Part shown: piece after piece, positions 1-11,955 of the stretch
Numbering within the stretch: position 1 is the stretch's first letter
Layout: each line of letters begins with the position of its first letter
Assembly (NCBI GenBank): GCA_000827495.1
Contig: KN817556.1
Location: 1-64,000, forward strand
Length of the DNA: 64,000 nt
Origin: Hypholoma sublateritium FD-334 SS-4
Taxonomy: Eukaryota; Basidiomycota; Agaricomycetes; Agaricales; Strophariaceae
Reading direction: 5' to 3'
The notes under the pieces: generated by a model
The model's input: only the letters and a program-made list of their open reading frames with translations
Told to the model about the DNA's origin: nothing
Database searches by the model: none
Translations under genes and position numbers: made by a program

Positions 1-561
1 CCACCGCAACTCAGAACGCTGACGATTCCCCCATCGATGACTAGACTAGCACCGGCGCGGACGCCGACGATATGGCGCATACAATCATATCCACCGCGAC
101 GCAGAGCGCACGCACGCCCAAGTTCGCCATGAAGGACGCATCGCTCGTCAATTCGGCTGCCACCCCTCTCGCGGTTGAGGGGCTCGTCCATCCTTCCCCG
201 ACGCCGGCGGGCCGCGCAGGCGACGTGGGCGCGAACGTCATCTGCGCCGACGCGCTGCTGCTGCTACCCTCCTTGTCGTTGCCCTTGTCGTTGCCCTCGT
301 CGCCGGCTGTGGAGAACNTTGTTGCCTAGCGCAGCGTCACAGTCCGCCAGGCCGGGCCCGCGCCTTCAAGCCCACCTGCCGACGGCGATGCGCAGTGTCA
401 GAGGAGTGGGCAGACACCCCGCCTGCGTCCTCAGAGCCGGAGGCATCAACGCCAAATGCACAAGCGAAGTTGAAGGTGCACTGGGCGCCNGCGGAGGACC
501 TGGTTGAAGAGCCTGCTGCGCATGTTGAGAAGGAGGATGTTGGGGCGCGTGTAGAGTGGGG
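1..561. other. GC-rich stretch without a supportable gene
   Basis: Several short open frames exist on both strands, but none shows a recognisable domain, a good splice pattern or a plausible start. Two N bases (318, 490) interrupt it. It may hold upstream exons of the possible gene remnant that follows, but I cannot show this. Confidence 0.4.
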
Positions 562-1098
562 ATGGAGGGGGATGCGGTGGAGGAGTGAGGTATGCGCGTC
601 GTGTAGGAGGGGATATGGAGGAGTTCGCCATTCCGGCCTGACTGACCGCATGCTACTATGGAGTGCAGGTCAGACGACGCGTTCGGAGAGCACGCATTGT
701 TGGGTTTTGTGGAGGCCGCAAAGGCGCAGACCGACGACGCAGATCCCCTTTCCGAGTAAGTAAACTGCATCTGCCCTATCGTCGTCTTTCGCCCGTGCAC
801 CTTGCGCGCACCTCGTTCTTGGATAGACCCCTCCTTCTCACGCGCTATCGTCCTCTGACGTACGCGCAGAGAGCCTCGCCTACCTGCGCTTTCTCACAGG
901 TGCGTAGCGAGTGCAGCAATAAGGCGGGTGGTCCAATTCCGCCTTCACCACAGGCATGGTTGCATTGTACATGCTGAGACGTGTGTGGATCCGAGCGCTG
1001 GCGATATGTCGTCGGGCCCCGCGGCGGTGGGTGCAGGGAAATCAACTGCCATTCCAATATCACAATGACCGTCATGGCAAATTCTTATTGCGGTATTA
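562..1098 (+). pseudogene. Possible spliced gene remnant running into the tandem array
   Basis: Three or four exon-like pieces look coding. A start at 562 is followed by a GTGAGG donor at 585 and an exon at 669-755 rich in Ala/Asp (GEHALLGFVEAAKAQ, then TDDADPLS). A further exon near 870-899 reads ESLAYLRFLTG, and a last piece from about 955 is hydrophobic (MVALYMLRRVW). The reading frame fails by one base at the second junction if canonical AG acceptors are used. The last piece reads into the first 140-bp repeat and stops near 1096. No family was recognised. A decayed or 3'-truncated gene is the best guess, but chance coding-like sequence cannot be excluded. Confidence 0.22.
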
Positions 1099-1826
1099 AA
1101 AAGGAATATTAGAATCTCTCTAAGTCTGTAATTTAAACGTCGTGTTGAGGATTAGCTGCAAGTCTGATATCACAATGACCGTCATAGGAAAATTCTTATT
1201 GTTACATTAGAAAGGAATATCAGAATCTCCAAGTCTGTAATTTACATGTCATGTTAAGGAAGACTGCCTTTGCATAGGTCAGCTAATTAAATTAGCTGCA
1301 AGTCTGATATCACAATGACCGTCATAGGAAAATTCTTATTGTTACATTAGAACGGAAAATCAGAATCTCCAAGTCTGTGATTTACATGTCATATTAAGGA
1401 CAATTGCCTTTGCATAGGTCAGCTAATTAAATTAGCTACGAGTCTGATATCANAATGACCGTCATAGGAAAATTCTTATTGTTACATTAGAAAGGAATAT
1501 CAGGATCTCCAAGTCTGTAATTTACATGTCATGTTAAGGAAGACTGCCTTTGCATAGGTCAGCTAATTAAATTAGCTGCAAGTCTGATATCACAGTGACC
1601 GTTGTAGGAAAATTCTTATTGTTACATTAGAAAGGAATATCAGGATCTCCAAGTCTGTAATTTGCATGCCATGTTAAGGAAGACTGCCTTTGCATAGGTC
1701 AGCTAATTAAATTAGTCGCAAGTTTGATATCACAATGACCATCACGGGCAAATTCTTATTGTAACATTAGAACGGAAAATCAGAATCTCCAAGTCTGTAA
1801 TTTACATGTCATATTAAGGAAGACAT
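1051..1826. repeat. 140-bp tandem repeat array, six copies
   Basis: The landmark CACAATGACC (with small variants) occurs at 1061, 1171, 1311, 1451, 1591 and 1731. The period is therefore exactly 140 bp except for the first unit, which is 110 bp. Each unit also contains AATTCTTATTGTTACATTAG, CAGAATCTCCAAGTCTGTAA and the palindromic AGCTAATTAAATTAGCT. The units are AT-rich, differ by a few per cent and have no coding potential. The first and last copies are the most diverged, as in arrays that expand from the middle. The array lies directly upstream of a hydrolase gene that lacks its N-terminus, so its growth or an associated deletion may have removed those exons. Confidence 0.95.
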
Positions 1827-1939
1827 ACAGTATGTAGATTAGTAATTATATTTACATGTTTTGCAAAAACAAGGGTAGACAGAAAGATGACTAATCATAG
1901 AAGCTATCTACAAAAATCAACGGGACCCCAATATCCTGA

Positions 1940-3844
1940 TGCGTGCCGCCCGAATCCGGGCTCTATCGCGGTCCTGTGCTCTTCAACCCCGGAGGACCAG
2001 GAAGTGGAGTGGACTTTATTCGGAGCGCTCGCGGAGAGCAATTTAGCTCCATTCTTGGGCCGCAGTTCGACATTCTTAGCTTTGATCCACGAGGTAAGTA
2101 GGTATCTGGGGACGAGACAGACCAAAACTCACTGTTATTGTATCATAGGAGTCGCACGCTCTACTCCTCGCGTGTCATTCTTCGAATCTGACGTGGAGAG
2201 GGAGTTGTGGATGAGTGAAACGATTGCTGCGAACATGTCGGACGTCCCGCGCGTGTGGGCACGGGCTCATGTGCTCTCGCAACTCGCTGGTGAGGCCGAT
2301 ACCGGATATCTAAGGCATGTCAACACGGACAACACGGCGCGCGATATGCTGCGTATATTCGAAGCACATGGGAGGTCTAAGATTCAGTACTGGGGATTCT
2401 CGTAAGAGACTCTGACCTCCTTATTCTAAGATTCGCGTCCATTAAAATTGGCTATTTCTAGATACGGCACTATTTTAGGCGCTACATTTGCCGCCATGTT
2501 TCCCGTGAGTAGGTCAACCAGGTAGCACCTGCTCAAAGCAATGTCCGTCTAATGGAATATGCTATAGGATAAGGTCGAGAGGATGGTTCTCGACGGAGTA
2601 AGTGACTCGGAGGATTACTATGCCAGTATGTCAGCAGTCCATAAATATGTTTATTTAATGTTGACGGGATGGCACAGGCCGATGGGCAAGCGGCCTCATG
2701 GACACCGATAAAGCTATGGAAAGCTTTTACACAGGATGTGCCGCTGCAGGCCCTGATGGCTGTGCCTTCTGGGCACCCACTACAGAGGAGATACGTCAGA
2801 ATGCATCTGCTCTTTCTGACTTTGTGCGCATCAGCCCCATCCCAACGCGCACGAGCTTGAGATATGGCCTTTTCGACATCAATAAGTTGGACGCCGCACT
2901 CTTCACATCGTTATATTTTCCCTATAGCTCATTTCCAGCCCTTGCCCAGGGCCTCTCCGAGGTTGCCGCTGGAACGCCGAAGATTCTTTTTGACCGGGAA
3001 AATCTCCCTCTCTATAAATGTGCCTGTGACGCGCCTGAGTGCGCCTATGCAAGTGTCGTCGATGTTGCGGCAGCTTTCTTTTGCAATGATGGCGTTGATA
3101 CTCCTGGAGACCTTCAATCCACGGAGGAATACTTTTCGCTTATGAAAAAGCTCTCGCCCGAGTGGGGAATAAATTGGGCGCATATTAGGATGAAGTGTGT
3201 GTGAGTGTGCCTTCCCCCCTCTTTTACTGTCATCTCACGAGGAAAGAAAGAGGGTGGCCTAAGTTCCCTAAGAACCACTTTCGAGGACCGTTCATAGCAA
3301 ATACAAGCCATCCTATTCTCTTAATTGGGAACACAGCAGGTTAGACAATATTCCGTTTTTTAGAGCAAAATAACTTACATCCGCTTTGACATCGCTTGCA
3401 GATCCTGTCTCACCATTATGGGTGTGAGTGAATAATTATCGAAGATTGAAACGGCGCTGACGAGGTAAAATCAGAGCGAATAAAATGTCGAAGGGGTTTA
3501 AAGATTCGGTCGTCCTCACGCAGGACTCTGTTGGGGTGAGTGATTATAATTTATCCTTGTTATCCTTTGGCTCGTTTTGACGCTGTCATCACATGTAGCA
3601 TGGCTCCGTCTCAGCGCCTTCGCTCTGCACCCAGAAATATGTTCGCGGTTATTTCATTGACGGGACTCTTCCGGGGTCTGGCACTGTTTGCCTGACAGTC
3701 TCCCAGCCATTTCCCCTGGCTGGGATAAGCATTGAAGGAAGCGGGAACCAAGCGCTCTTCTCAGAAGATCTAACATCGGATGAAGTAGGGATCCTTGAGG
3801 CAATTCTAAACCTCAGCAAAGACCCTGGAGTTGTACTGTTCTGA
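1940..3844 (+). pseudogene. TAP-like serine hydrolase (peptidase S33 type), 5'-truncated
   Basis: Nine exons can be joined: 1940-2093, 2149-2401, 2462-2504, 2568-2625, 2678-3200, 3251-3339, 3412-3423, 3475-3535 and 3599-3844. The product has the features of tripeptidyl-aminopeptidase-like alpha/beta hydrolases. These are an oxyanion loop ([13 protein letters not shown]), a nucleophile elbow split by intron 2 (GFS|YGT), a catalytic Asp in NTADPVSPL and a catalytic His in DSVGHGSVS. The C-terminal TAP lid with paired cysteines follows. These enzymes release short peptides from N-termini and are usually secreted. The usual signal peptide and roughly 100 N-terminal residues are missing: the frame meets TGA at 1937-1939 with no usable acceptor, and the 140-bp array lies just upstream. 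The catalytic part is otherwise unbroken. It could be a fragment, or have a distant first exon. Confidence 0.8.
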
Positions 3845-4402
3845 ATCTCCGAGGCTTGAGCCAGGAGAAATGGTGCGTTATACACGAAGTGTTGGAGGGT
3901 ACTATCAGAGTACTGAAGATATGTGATATTTTTCAAGCCAGCCTTGACTTGGAATAACTATATCACAACCACTATATCACATTAGAGGGATTACACTGAT
4001 CGATGGCTGGAATGACCGGGGAGTCAAATAGATTCAAATAGATATCATATTGTAACACTTGTGACTAGTCATGAGCTCAGAGCCAGTCCCAAGTTTGGCT
4101 TGAACTAGGATTATCTCGCTGCACTAAATCATTAAATAAATGTAGCTGGGAAGTTGCTAGTGTCATGTTGGAAAACAAGACTAAAAAACAACAGTCAGGA
4201 AAGGTGCTTGGAGGCCAAGTCACTGGAACATATCAAACTCAAAAAGGGCCTCCAACATAGTGGCAGGTTGCAGGCTAGCACTAATCTAAATACTTATATC
4301 GTACTCCTAGGCAAAAAAACACAGCCAACACAGCTAGACATAGCAACAACAGCTACTATTCAAGGTACACAAGTAGAATATACCAATCATGAGCAAGTGA
4401 AT
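3845..4402. other. Intergenic region between convergent genes
   Basis: This AT-rich stretch lies between the end of the hydrolase and the 3' end of the minus-strand orphan gene. A + strand open frame at 4154-4684 overlaps the orphan gene antisense and shows no family signature. I see nothing else in it. Confidence 0.5.
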
Positions 4403-4921
4403 TCAGAAGCTGCGTATCATATAGTCAGGGTGACTGTCCTTGACACAGACAAATCCTGTTGTCAATGTCTCCTCTGGTGTAGCACCATAGGATGCCAAGA
4501 GACGAAAAAATGCATCACGTTTCGCTCTGTCCAAGTCATTTTCCTCCCAGAGGTGCCTGTTCTCGTCGCTCTGCAGCAACTGCTGCTCACTGGTGTATGG
4601 TACATAACGGACTGGGAAGACCATCTCTTTGATAGTTTCTGCAGAAATACTGTCACTCGCTGCACCGGGAATGGGATTCACTGAGAAGAAAGTTTACAAT
4701 CAAAAGAAACCTGAACGGGGAAAAGTACACTTACTCAGCACCATGGGTACCTTGCGACGATCAGCCTTTGCTACGATATGCAGTGACCAAGTGTTATAGC
4801 CGCTGTAAAATTGTAACAAAGAGGCTGCATCGGCATAATCAGGATTCAAAGTGACAACGAGCTTTTGAAAGGTTTCAAGGGACATGGCGTGGCCACTGTA
4901 TACAGCGTATCTCGAAGGCAT
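4403..4921 (-). CDS. Small orphan protein, two exons, 154 aa
   Basis: Exon 1 (4735-4921) and exon 2 (4403-4680) join across a 54-bp GTAAGT..CTCAG intron, giving an exact 155-codon frame including the stop. The protein starts MPSRYAVYSGHAMSLETFQ and ends DSHPDYMIRSF. It has no signal peptide or membrane segment, but contains a polar helical middle rich in Glu and Gln (YTSEQQLLQSDENRH). I recognise no family. It is divergently arranged with the ENGase gene, 247 bp apart, so the two may share a promoter. The clean intron and the absence of frame breaks argue for a real gene, probably fungus- or lineage-specific. Confidence 0.6.
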
Positions 4922-5168
4922 GATGGTTTTGTCTTAGTCGAAGTAAAGTTGGCTTGACGTTTGCTTGACAATTGAGGGCTTGAGCATTCAACGTGTTCAA
5001 CGTTGAATTCGACGTTGTGGGAAATTATTATCACTTCGGATCACCGTATCTCGTGCCCGTCGACCTTGCCTGTTCTCACAGAGTCAGTTTGGCTGCCAAC
5101 AGCATCTGAACACCCCAACCTGGAACTACGGAGTTCCAACGTCCAGAGATACCTTTGATAGTCAGAAA
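4922..5168. promoter_or_regulatory. Divergent promoter region with a 12-bp palindrome
   Basis: This 247-bp region separates two divergent start codons. It contains a perfect 12-bp palindrome TTCAACGTTGAA at 4996-5007, preceded by a related TTCAACGTG half at 4988. A similar motif lies upstream of the BTB gene at 14729-14744. A binding site is an inference. Confidence 0.35.
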
Positions 5169-7810
5169 ATGCCAATTTCAGGCACCAAGCAGCCGGCTGA
5201 ATTTCAGCCACTTTTCTTCAAGTCGCTGAAGGAGCTTGACGAATGGTCACCAGGACGGGCTCCCAAGCGACACGATGGGATCGTCAAATATGTTCCACGC
5301 AAGCCCACAGCTAGTGCTTTGAATAGAGGGAAGCTGCTGGTAATCTGAAGCCGGCTTGCTACCTTCTTTGGCTGACGAACATTTAAGGTATGCCATGATT
5401 ACAAAGTGAGAGCGTCCAGGTACAGACGGATCGGCCAGGGATGCTCATAACGAACGCCAGGGAGGGTATGTTGAAAGCCTGTTTTCTCGCTGCTATACTT
5501 TCAATTTTTGGGCATCATGCGATACGTTTGTCTAGTGAGTACAAATCACCATCTGCGCATCTACAAAGGATCGGATGAACTAATAATCAATATCGTTCCT
5601 TTACTAGCTTCTCTCATCAGCGGGTGACAGTTCCACCTCCAGGATGGATCTCTGCCGCTCACAGGCAAGGAGTGAAAATGCTTGGTACATTGTATGTATC
5701 GCCTTCGCCCGTGTGATAGTCATGTTGATCGTAATCAAATCGTATTTTCAGAATCTTTGAAGGCGGCGGTGAAGAGGACTGCCTTCGTCTCGTCGTTGGA
5801 AAAATGCCAAACTCCAAGACTGGACAGATTAATCAAACAGTACGAACCCTTCCAGTGACTCCTTATTATGCGAAGCTACTCGCGGAATTGGCCAAGGAAC
5901 GAGGGTTCGACGGTTACCTGCTCAATTTTGAATGTCCTTTAGTGGGCGCTTTCGAGCAGACGCGTTCCCTGGCTGCTTGGATTACTTTGCTTCAATCGGA
6001 GATTCTCGATAAAGTCGGACCGCATGGTGAGACGGTATGGTATGCGTCTTAGTCTACTTATTCAAAAATCGTCATATCTAATGAGAGAGAATGCAGGTAC
6101 GATAGTGTTGTTATCAATGGCCGACTTGCATGGCAAGATCGTCTCAACAGTTACAATCTACCTTTTTTTCTCTCTTCAACTGGACTATTTTCTAACTACA
6201 CGGTACGCTTCTTTTATCTGCCTCCCCCTACCATGACTCATCTTAGGTGTTAGTGGAGACCAGACTATCCTTCTTTGACTGCCCAATACTTCATGAGCCT
6301 GGACAAGACCCTTATTGACAACACACCTGAATCTCACTCTCAGCATACGCCAAAGACACTGCAGGACATCTACATGGGAGTAGATGTATGGGGTCGCGGC
6401 TCGCACGGCGGAGGGGGCTTTGGGAGCTACAAAGCCATCACTCACATTGCTCCGAAGTCCCTCGGACTGAGCGTAGCGCTTTTCGGCCAGGCATGGTCAT
6501 GGGAGAGCGAACAAGACAAACCCGGATGGACCTGGAACAAATGGTGGGAGTACGACAGCAAACTATGGGTTGGGCCCGTCGCAGGCTCTGGGCCAGTTCA
6601 CGTCCCAGAGGCTCCCCGAAGGCCCGGGGAGCCGGAATGCCCTCACGGAGAATTTCTCCCTGTGGCGTCGTTCTTCCCCACACAGCCCCCACCGGATCCC
6701 GCCGATCTGCCTTTCCATACCACTTTCTGTCCTGGAACAGGCCTCGGCTGGTTCGTCAACGGTGTCAGTGTATACCAGAGCAAGACTGGCTGGACGGATA
6801 TCGATAAGCAGACTACAGTTGGAGATTTGATATGGCCAAGTCCGAAAGTCTTTTGGGAAGATGACCGAGAGGATAAAAACCCTACGGCTATCTCCGCTTT
6901 TTACATGGACGATGCTTGGAATGGCGGCAACTCTATTCAATTATCTATCTCATTCCCCAGTTCTACAAACGAACTTGCGGCATATCGGCCTATATGGATT
7001 CCTCTACAGTCTCTCAGCATCACACCTCGTAGACAATACGAAGCTAACGCGATATACAAGATCAAGGGTGCACTCTCGGATGCTGTCGAGACTGAATTTG
7101 CTCTGACTCTCAAACCTCTTGCCGGATCACAACATACGGACTTCGTCTGTAACATTATCTCAACTTCATCTACAGAACTTACAGGAGGATGGACTAAGTT
7201 GACTATTCAGTTCGACACCACAACTACAGATGGAAGAGCTTTACCGCCCAGTCATCTCGCTATAGGTTTGGTAGTAGCAGTCCTTGCGGAAGATCCTACT
7301 CATCCTTTCAAATTGAACTTCCTCCTTGGCCAACTGAACACGTCTGCATACGTACCAGCATCATTCAACGAAGAGGACACCATTGCCCTTTGGGCTGACT
7401 ACTCGGCATCAGCTGCCTCCAATGGGCCCCCGACTCCTTTTTCTGGCACTCTTTCTTGGGACATTGCGACATTCTTTCCCCCAGTAACAGCGATGACCAT
7501 CACCTCACCGGAAGACGCCGTCTCCGCCTGGAACAGGCAGCCAACCATCGCATGGTTCCCGTCCTTCCTGTACTTCAACATATACGCGCAACTGTTTACC
7601 GATGATTACAACGTCGCCCCGGTCGAGACTGCACGCTGGATCGGCACGTCTGGATGGGACGGCCAGCAGTGCGGATTCGATGTGCGGCCCGACAATCTCC
7701 CCTTCGCCGTGCCTCCGGGGCGGAAGGTCAGGTTCTACGTGCGAGGTGTCACGGACCGCGGCGAGGTCATGAGCTGGGGAAAGTGCGCCTATCTGGATCT
7801 TGCGGGTTGA
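5169..7810 (+). CDS. Endo-beta-N-acetylglucosaminidase, GH85 family (cytosolic ENGase type)
   Basis: Seven exons (5169-5339, 5388-5405, 5461-5534, 5608-5691, 5752-6039, 6097-6202, 6254-7810) sum to 766 codons exactly, giving 765 aa. ENGase cleaves the chitobiose core of N-glycans between the two GlcNAc residues and in fungi mainly handles free glycans or misfolded glycoproteins. Family marks appear in order. The N-terminal LLVCHDYKGGY is assembled across an 18-bp micro-exon. The catalytic GFDGYLLNFE has the Asn/Glu pair at about residues 174 and 176. The WYDSVVINGRLAWQDRLN substrate loop is split by an intron. The long C-terminal part is beta-sandwich-like. No signal peptide is visible, consistent with the cytosolic form. 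The start is the first ATG in frame and the length suits the family. Confidence 0.93.
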
Positions 7811-8147
7811 ACTTGCCGCGCTTCTCCCTTCTAATCTCCTCCCTATCACATCTGAGCTGAAGGGCATGTTCTCAGGACCCTCGTCGTGAGATGGCAAATG
7901 GGGTACTCTATCTTGAGTTTGACTAGATAGATTGCTTTCATACCTATTGTCCATCATAAGTCAATTGTGCTTCATATATAATTCACTGCATCGAACATAG
8001 GCCACGTATTGCAGGGTTTATTTTGGGTGTTGTACAAAGTCACAAGCTAAGGATAGACTAGCTATTCCTGTTAGTTGCGTGTACCCAGCGTACACCAATG
8101 CACACCGCAAGATGTTACATGTTGCATGATGTTCACCGCAGCGTTCT
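7811..8147. other. Intergenic region between convergent 3' ends
   Basis: This holds the 3' flanks of the ENGase and carboxypeptidase genes. It is AT-rich around 7960-8080. No gene or clear repeat is visible. Confidence 0.5.
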
Positions 8148-10515
8148 CTACGGGTTTGCGCGGAAGCCCATCAAGTATTGCATGATCTGGAAGGCGGCCT
8201 GTGCGAAACAAAATGTCAGTTGGGCATTAAGCCGATGTTACGATAATGCGCCATTGAGTGACCGACCTTCGGCGAAAACTGCGGAACCCTGGAATCGACG
8301 AGGTCAGTGACAGTTGCAACACAACAAACCCGCAAGCAAGACTCGACGTACATGTGCCCGCTGAGCTCGACCTCGAAGTATGTGAGCCCGCGCTCGGTGT
8401 GCGTAGTTCCCAGCGCACCAACGCCGTCGACGATGAAGCTATCGTTCGCAATGGGTGTCTGGAAGCCCTGCAGGCCGCCCCATGTCATGCTGTCGGCATA
8501 CGCGTTAGCCGAAGAGCGATGCGGACGGGTTGATTAACATACTTTTGGATCACGATTCTCGTCCTGGCGAGGCACCGCTTGTCAGATTGGCTCGGCGTCG
8601 CTGCACGGAAGATACACGCACCCTTCAGCGATGAGAATGAAGTCAGCGAGACCGTGCACGATGACGGTCCGCTCATTCTTCTCGATGACGCTCGGCAGCA
8701 CGCTCAACGCGGGCGGCAGGCTTGTGTCGTCGTTGCGTAGGAACACGTCGACGTTGGAGCACTCCTCCCAGTTTACGTCAAGCGGTGCGTGAATTGCAGT
8801 CTTCACGTCAGTTCTGTTGAAGTAAAGTGGGGTCTGCGCCTGCGGGAACGAGCCCCTGGAAACGGAACGTCAGCCTATTCACTCGACACGGGGAGTTGTG
8901 CAAGTGCACGCACGGGAAGCCGAGCACATCCCACAGGATAGGGAAAGTATCGAAGATGCGGTAAATGTTAAATGCGGGGTTGATGGTGACCGCAGCGTTG
9001 AAGATAGTGTCCCAGACGTCGCAACCCCTTGCGGCAAATGTAGAATTTCCAGGAAGTGGGAGCAAGCCGGTCGGGGGATACGTGACGAATTTATCAAAGT
9101 ACCCACTGTAGTTGCATCTGTCGGCTATCGCGTCTAGCTCGGCCATGAAGGTTTGGCTACATTGCATTTGTTAATTCATCTGCCTGGATCGTGCAACTTT
9201 AGCAAGACGTACTTGAACGAGAAAACGTTCTCATATTTATGCACGAAGTCGACAGCCGGGATTTCCTCTTGGACAACATTCCATGACAGGGATGCTGAGT
9301 AGATAAATTAGATACGAGGAGAACTCGCTGGAAAATGAGCTCACGATCGGATATCCACATTCCCGTTAGGTTCAGGTCCAAAGCGGTGGGGTTGGTGTAA
9401 ATGAAGTTCGCGATATCTGTTGGTTTAATCAATGAACCGTCTACCAAGCAAGAGTAGGCTAAACTCACAAGGAATATACGTCCCGGCATACTTTTTTTGT
9501 ACATTGGTGTCAGTGTGATTTACAAATGATGACAAGAAACAGCTTACACTCTCTCCCGTGAGATACAGTTTCTTGCTCTTCATCTCGGGGAAGACTTCCA
9601 ACCATTGTGCCATGAAACCGACGAGCTGGGCAGCAAGCTCGTCTTCATTCTAAGTATACATTAGGATTTTAGTACTGTTAGGGAGAACATCAAATAAAGT
9701 TCACGCACTGTAATATTCGGTTTTCCTTGTGAGAACCCGGTGCCAACTGGCTGCTCCACCCACAGCACGCTCGAGAGGTTGGTCCAACTGAATTGGTTCT
9801 CCGTAGGCGCTGCCTGACCAAGACTCCAGGAGATAGGCTAATACCGTAGCAATTAAACCCCGACCAACACCTAAAACGCAAATACGACTGAGACTCACCC
9901 CATTTTCCTGCAGGAATCCCTCGAGCGACGAGCACCCGGGACCGCCATTAGTCCTATTTATAAATCAACTATATTTAGATTTGTTGGTGACGTGGATAAT
10001 TATGCTGCATTCTCACCAAAAGATCAGATCGTCCGCTGAGCCTTGCGGTCCAGGTGGAAAGAACCAGAAGAAGAGCTGGACATATGGGCCCTTGATTAGA
10101 GAGTGTTCTGCGGCGCATGCGTCAAGCGCACCTTGCGCGTCTCATTCGCCGCCCCACTTATGGGGAGTAGGCCAGAATAGCTGGGGCCCACGTCGAAGTT
10201 AACTTCGGGGATAGTCTTGCCGTCGACGAGGAACTCTGCGAACCGAATTGAAATACATTGAGCAGAGTTATAGTCGGTGAAATAGGGTGGCTAACGGGCA
10301 GCTTTGGGGTTCTTGAACGTGATGGTGTTGTTCGTTGCGGACGTCGTGTTGGTCACTGTGGTGTCGCGCTTGTGCGGGGTGGTCACCCAGCGCTTAGCAG
10401 CCTCGGCCTGGCGAGCGTGCAGCTCCTTTTTGGACATGAGTTCTCCATACGCAGGCTGGACAAGGAGCGCCGTTGTCCCGGCGAGGAGAGCGACGAGACT
10501 GCGGAAGGTAATCAT
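8148..10515 (-). CDS. Serine carboxypeptidase, peptidase S10 family, secreted or vacuolar
   Basis: Read on the minus strand, this is a multi-exon gene with many short introns. The start MITFRSLVALLAGTTALLV is a signal peptide ending near ...QPAYG. The order of family motifs is: NFDVGPSYSGLLPISG; LFFWFFPPGP; TNGGPGCSSLEGFLQENG (oxyanion hole); NLSSVLWVEQPVGTGFS; YLTGES|YAGTYIP with the nucleophile Ser interrupted by an intron; catalytic Asp in VHGLADFILIAEG; catalytic His in ELSGHM|VPQ. The protein ends AAFQIMQYLMGFRANP with TAG at 8148-8150. S10 enzymes remove C-terminal residues at acidic pH. Several N-x-S/T sites suit an extracellular or vacuolar glycoprotein. All three catalytic residues are present, so it should be active. 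Confidence 0.92.
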
Positions 10516-11019
10516 CCTGAAGGGAGGATGACAAGTGGACGAGCGGCGGCGATCGAAGAAAAAATTGCTAGAAGCATCGCATTATATATCGCGGCTGCAG
10601 GAACCAATGCACCTCCGAATCAGGATCACGACAATGGCAGTGAATGTCACAGAAGATCTGGTGCAATGATCAAACGGCGAACATTCTGCGAGCCGCTACG
10701 GCAGTAGAATATGCACGTGGCTGCTCTGCAGATAAGCCGCAAGCGGCAGCGTCGACGTGTTTGAACGTCGCGGGCACACTTGTGACTTGTGCAGCGAATA
10801 TTGATATTTTTATAGCAGCTTGGAGTAGCGTTTAGCTAGATAACAATTGGGTATTTTAAATCATGAGTGCACACACGCCTGAGTATGCAATATACATACG
10901 CAGGATGCCTGCGTGGTACTTGTCTAATTATATCTATATTCGCCTGCTATCTCAACCGTCCATCGCACGAAAACAAGAAATGAGCGATGTGAGTGAGAGT
11001 GGAGTAGATTCGGCGGCGG
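10516..11019. other. Carboxypeptidase promoter region
   Basis: This is the 5' flank of the minus-strand carboxypeptidase and the 3' flank of the PdxT-like gene. Short open frames on the + strand (10644-10835, 10863-11048) show no family features. I see no other gene. Confidence 0.4.
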
Positions 11020-11955
11020 CTACTTGCCAGCAAGAACGCATTCCCTGACAAAATACTCGTGGAATCGGTTATCGTTCGTGAGTTCCGGATGGAAAGTTGT
11101 GAGGAAGTGCAGGCCTTGACGTAGCGCGACAAAGGTCCTCGGCTCGTCGGAGGCGTTTAGTGTGGCAAGCCCGGACGGCAAGAGGCCCGGGGCGAGTCTT
11201 GCGACCACTGTAATCGGAGGATCATCCGTTGTCGGGTGTAATTGGAGAATGACCTGACATGGGCAGCAGATGGAAGACAACCATAAGTATTGATATTGAA
11301 TATCGAGGCCAGAGCACTCAAGGCTTACTGGAGCACGTATAAACACGCCGTTAAACGGCGATGAGGGGTCTCGCAGGCCCTCTACTTCCAATGGCGCTTC
11401 AAACGACTCAACCTTGGAGACGGTCAATTTACGGAGTTAAGAAGCGATGGTGGAACATGCAGACCTGCGAGCCCCACCCATTCCGGGCAATGGTGATGGA
11501 CATCCCTCCGAGCAGCTCTTGGCCTCCCTTCTTCGCATTTTCCACGGCCTGGGACAACAGGATAGCGCCAGCGCAGGTACCCCAGACGGGTTTGACCTTC
11601 ACAAACTCTTTCAGCGGCTCGGAGAGCCCAGCCAGTCGTGCGAGCAGAGCGATGGTCGTGCTTTCTGCGAAGCGTGATCGCAGATCAGCAGTGTATTGGA
11701 AAAATTGTGCTTGAATTTTACCTCCTCCAGGAATGATCAAGGCATCGCACTGCGCCAGATCCTCCGGGGTTTTTACGAGCAGGATCTGCAGCTTCCTACT
11801 CAGCGACAATTTCTCTAACGCTGTGCGATGCTCGGCGAAGGCTCCCTGCAAAGCTGGATGATCCTGGTCAATGACTGGAACTCAGCTTCTACTGATAGAA
11901 TCGCCAGCTCACCGAGAATGCCAACCACACTGCGCCTTGGCTTGATCTCTGCCAT
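11020..11955 (-). CDS. SNO: Pyridoxal 5'-phosphate synthase glutaminase subunit (PdxT/SNO family)
   Basis: Five exons on the minus strand give a class-I glutamine amidotransferase. PdxT hydrolyses glutamine and channels ammonia to the PdxS/SNZ synthase to make pyridoxal phosphate. The N-terminus reads VVGIL|ALQGAFAEHRTALEKL after removal of an intron, matching the family opening. ALIIPGG|ESTTIALLARLAGL follows across a second intron. VWGTCAGAILLS holds the nucleophile Cys, and TTFHPELTND holds the catalytic His and Glu. RNGWGSQ|VESFEAPL and FIRAP|V are also typical. The start at 11955 gives MAEIKPRRSVVGIL, and TAG at 11020 ends ...CVLAGK. The synthase partner is not next door; the divergent neighbour is an RNA-binding protein. 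Confidence 0.93.

Noticed and set aside
1051..1826. Regularly spaced repeats that might suggest a CRISPR array
   Set aside because: The units are contiguous 140-bp tandem copies with no unique spacers, in a eukaryotic genome.
7505..7957. 150-codon frame antisense to the ENGase 3' end
   Set aside because: It is a shadow of the ENGase coding strand without any domain.
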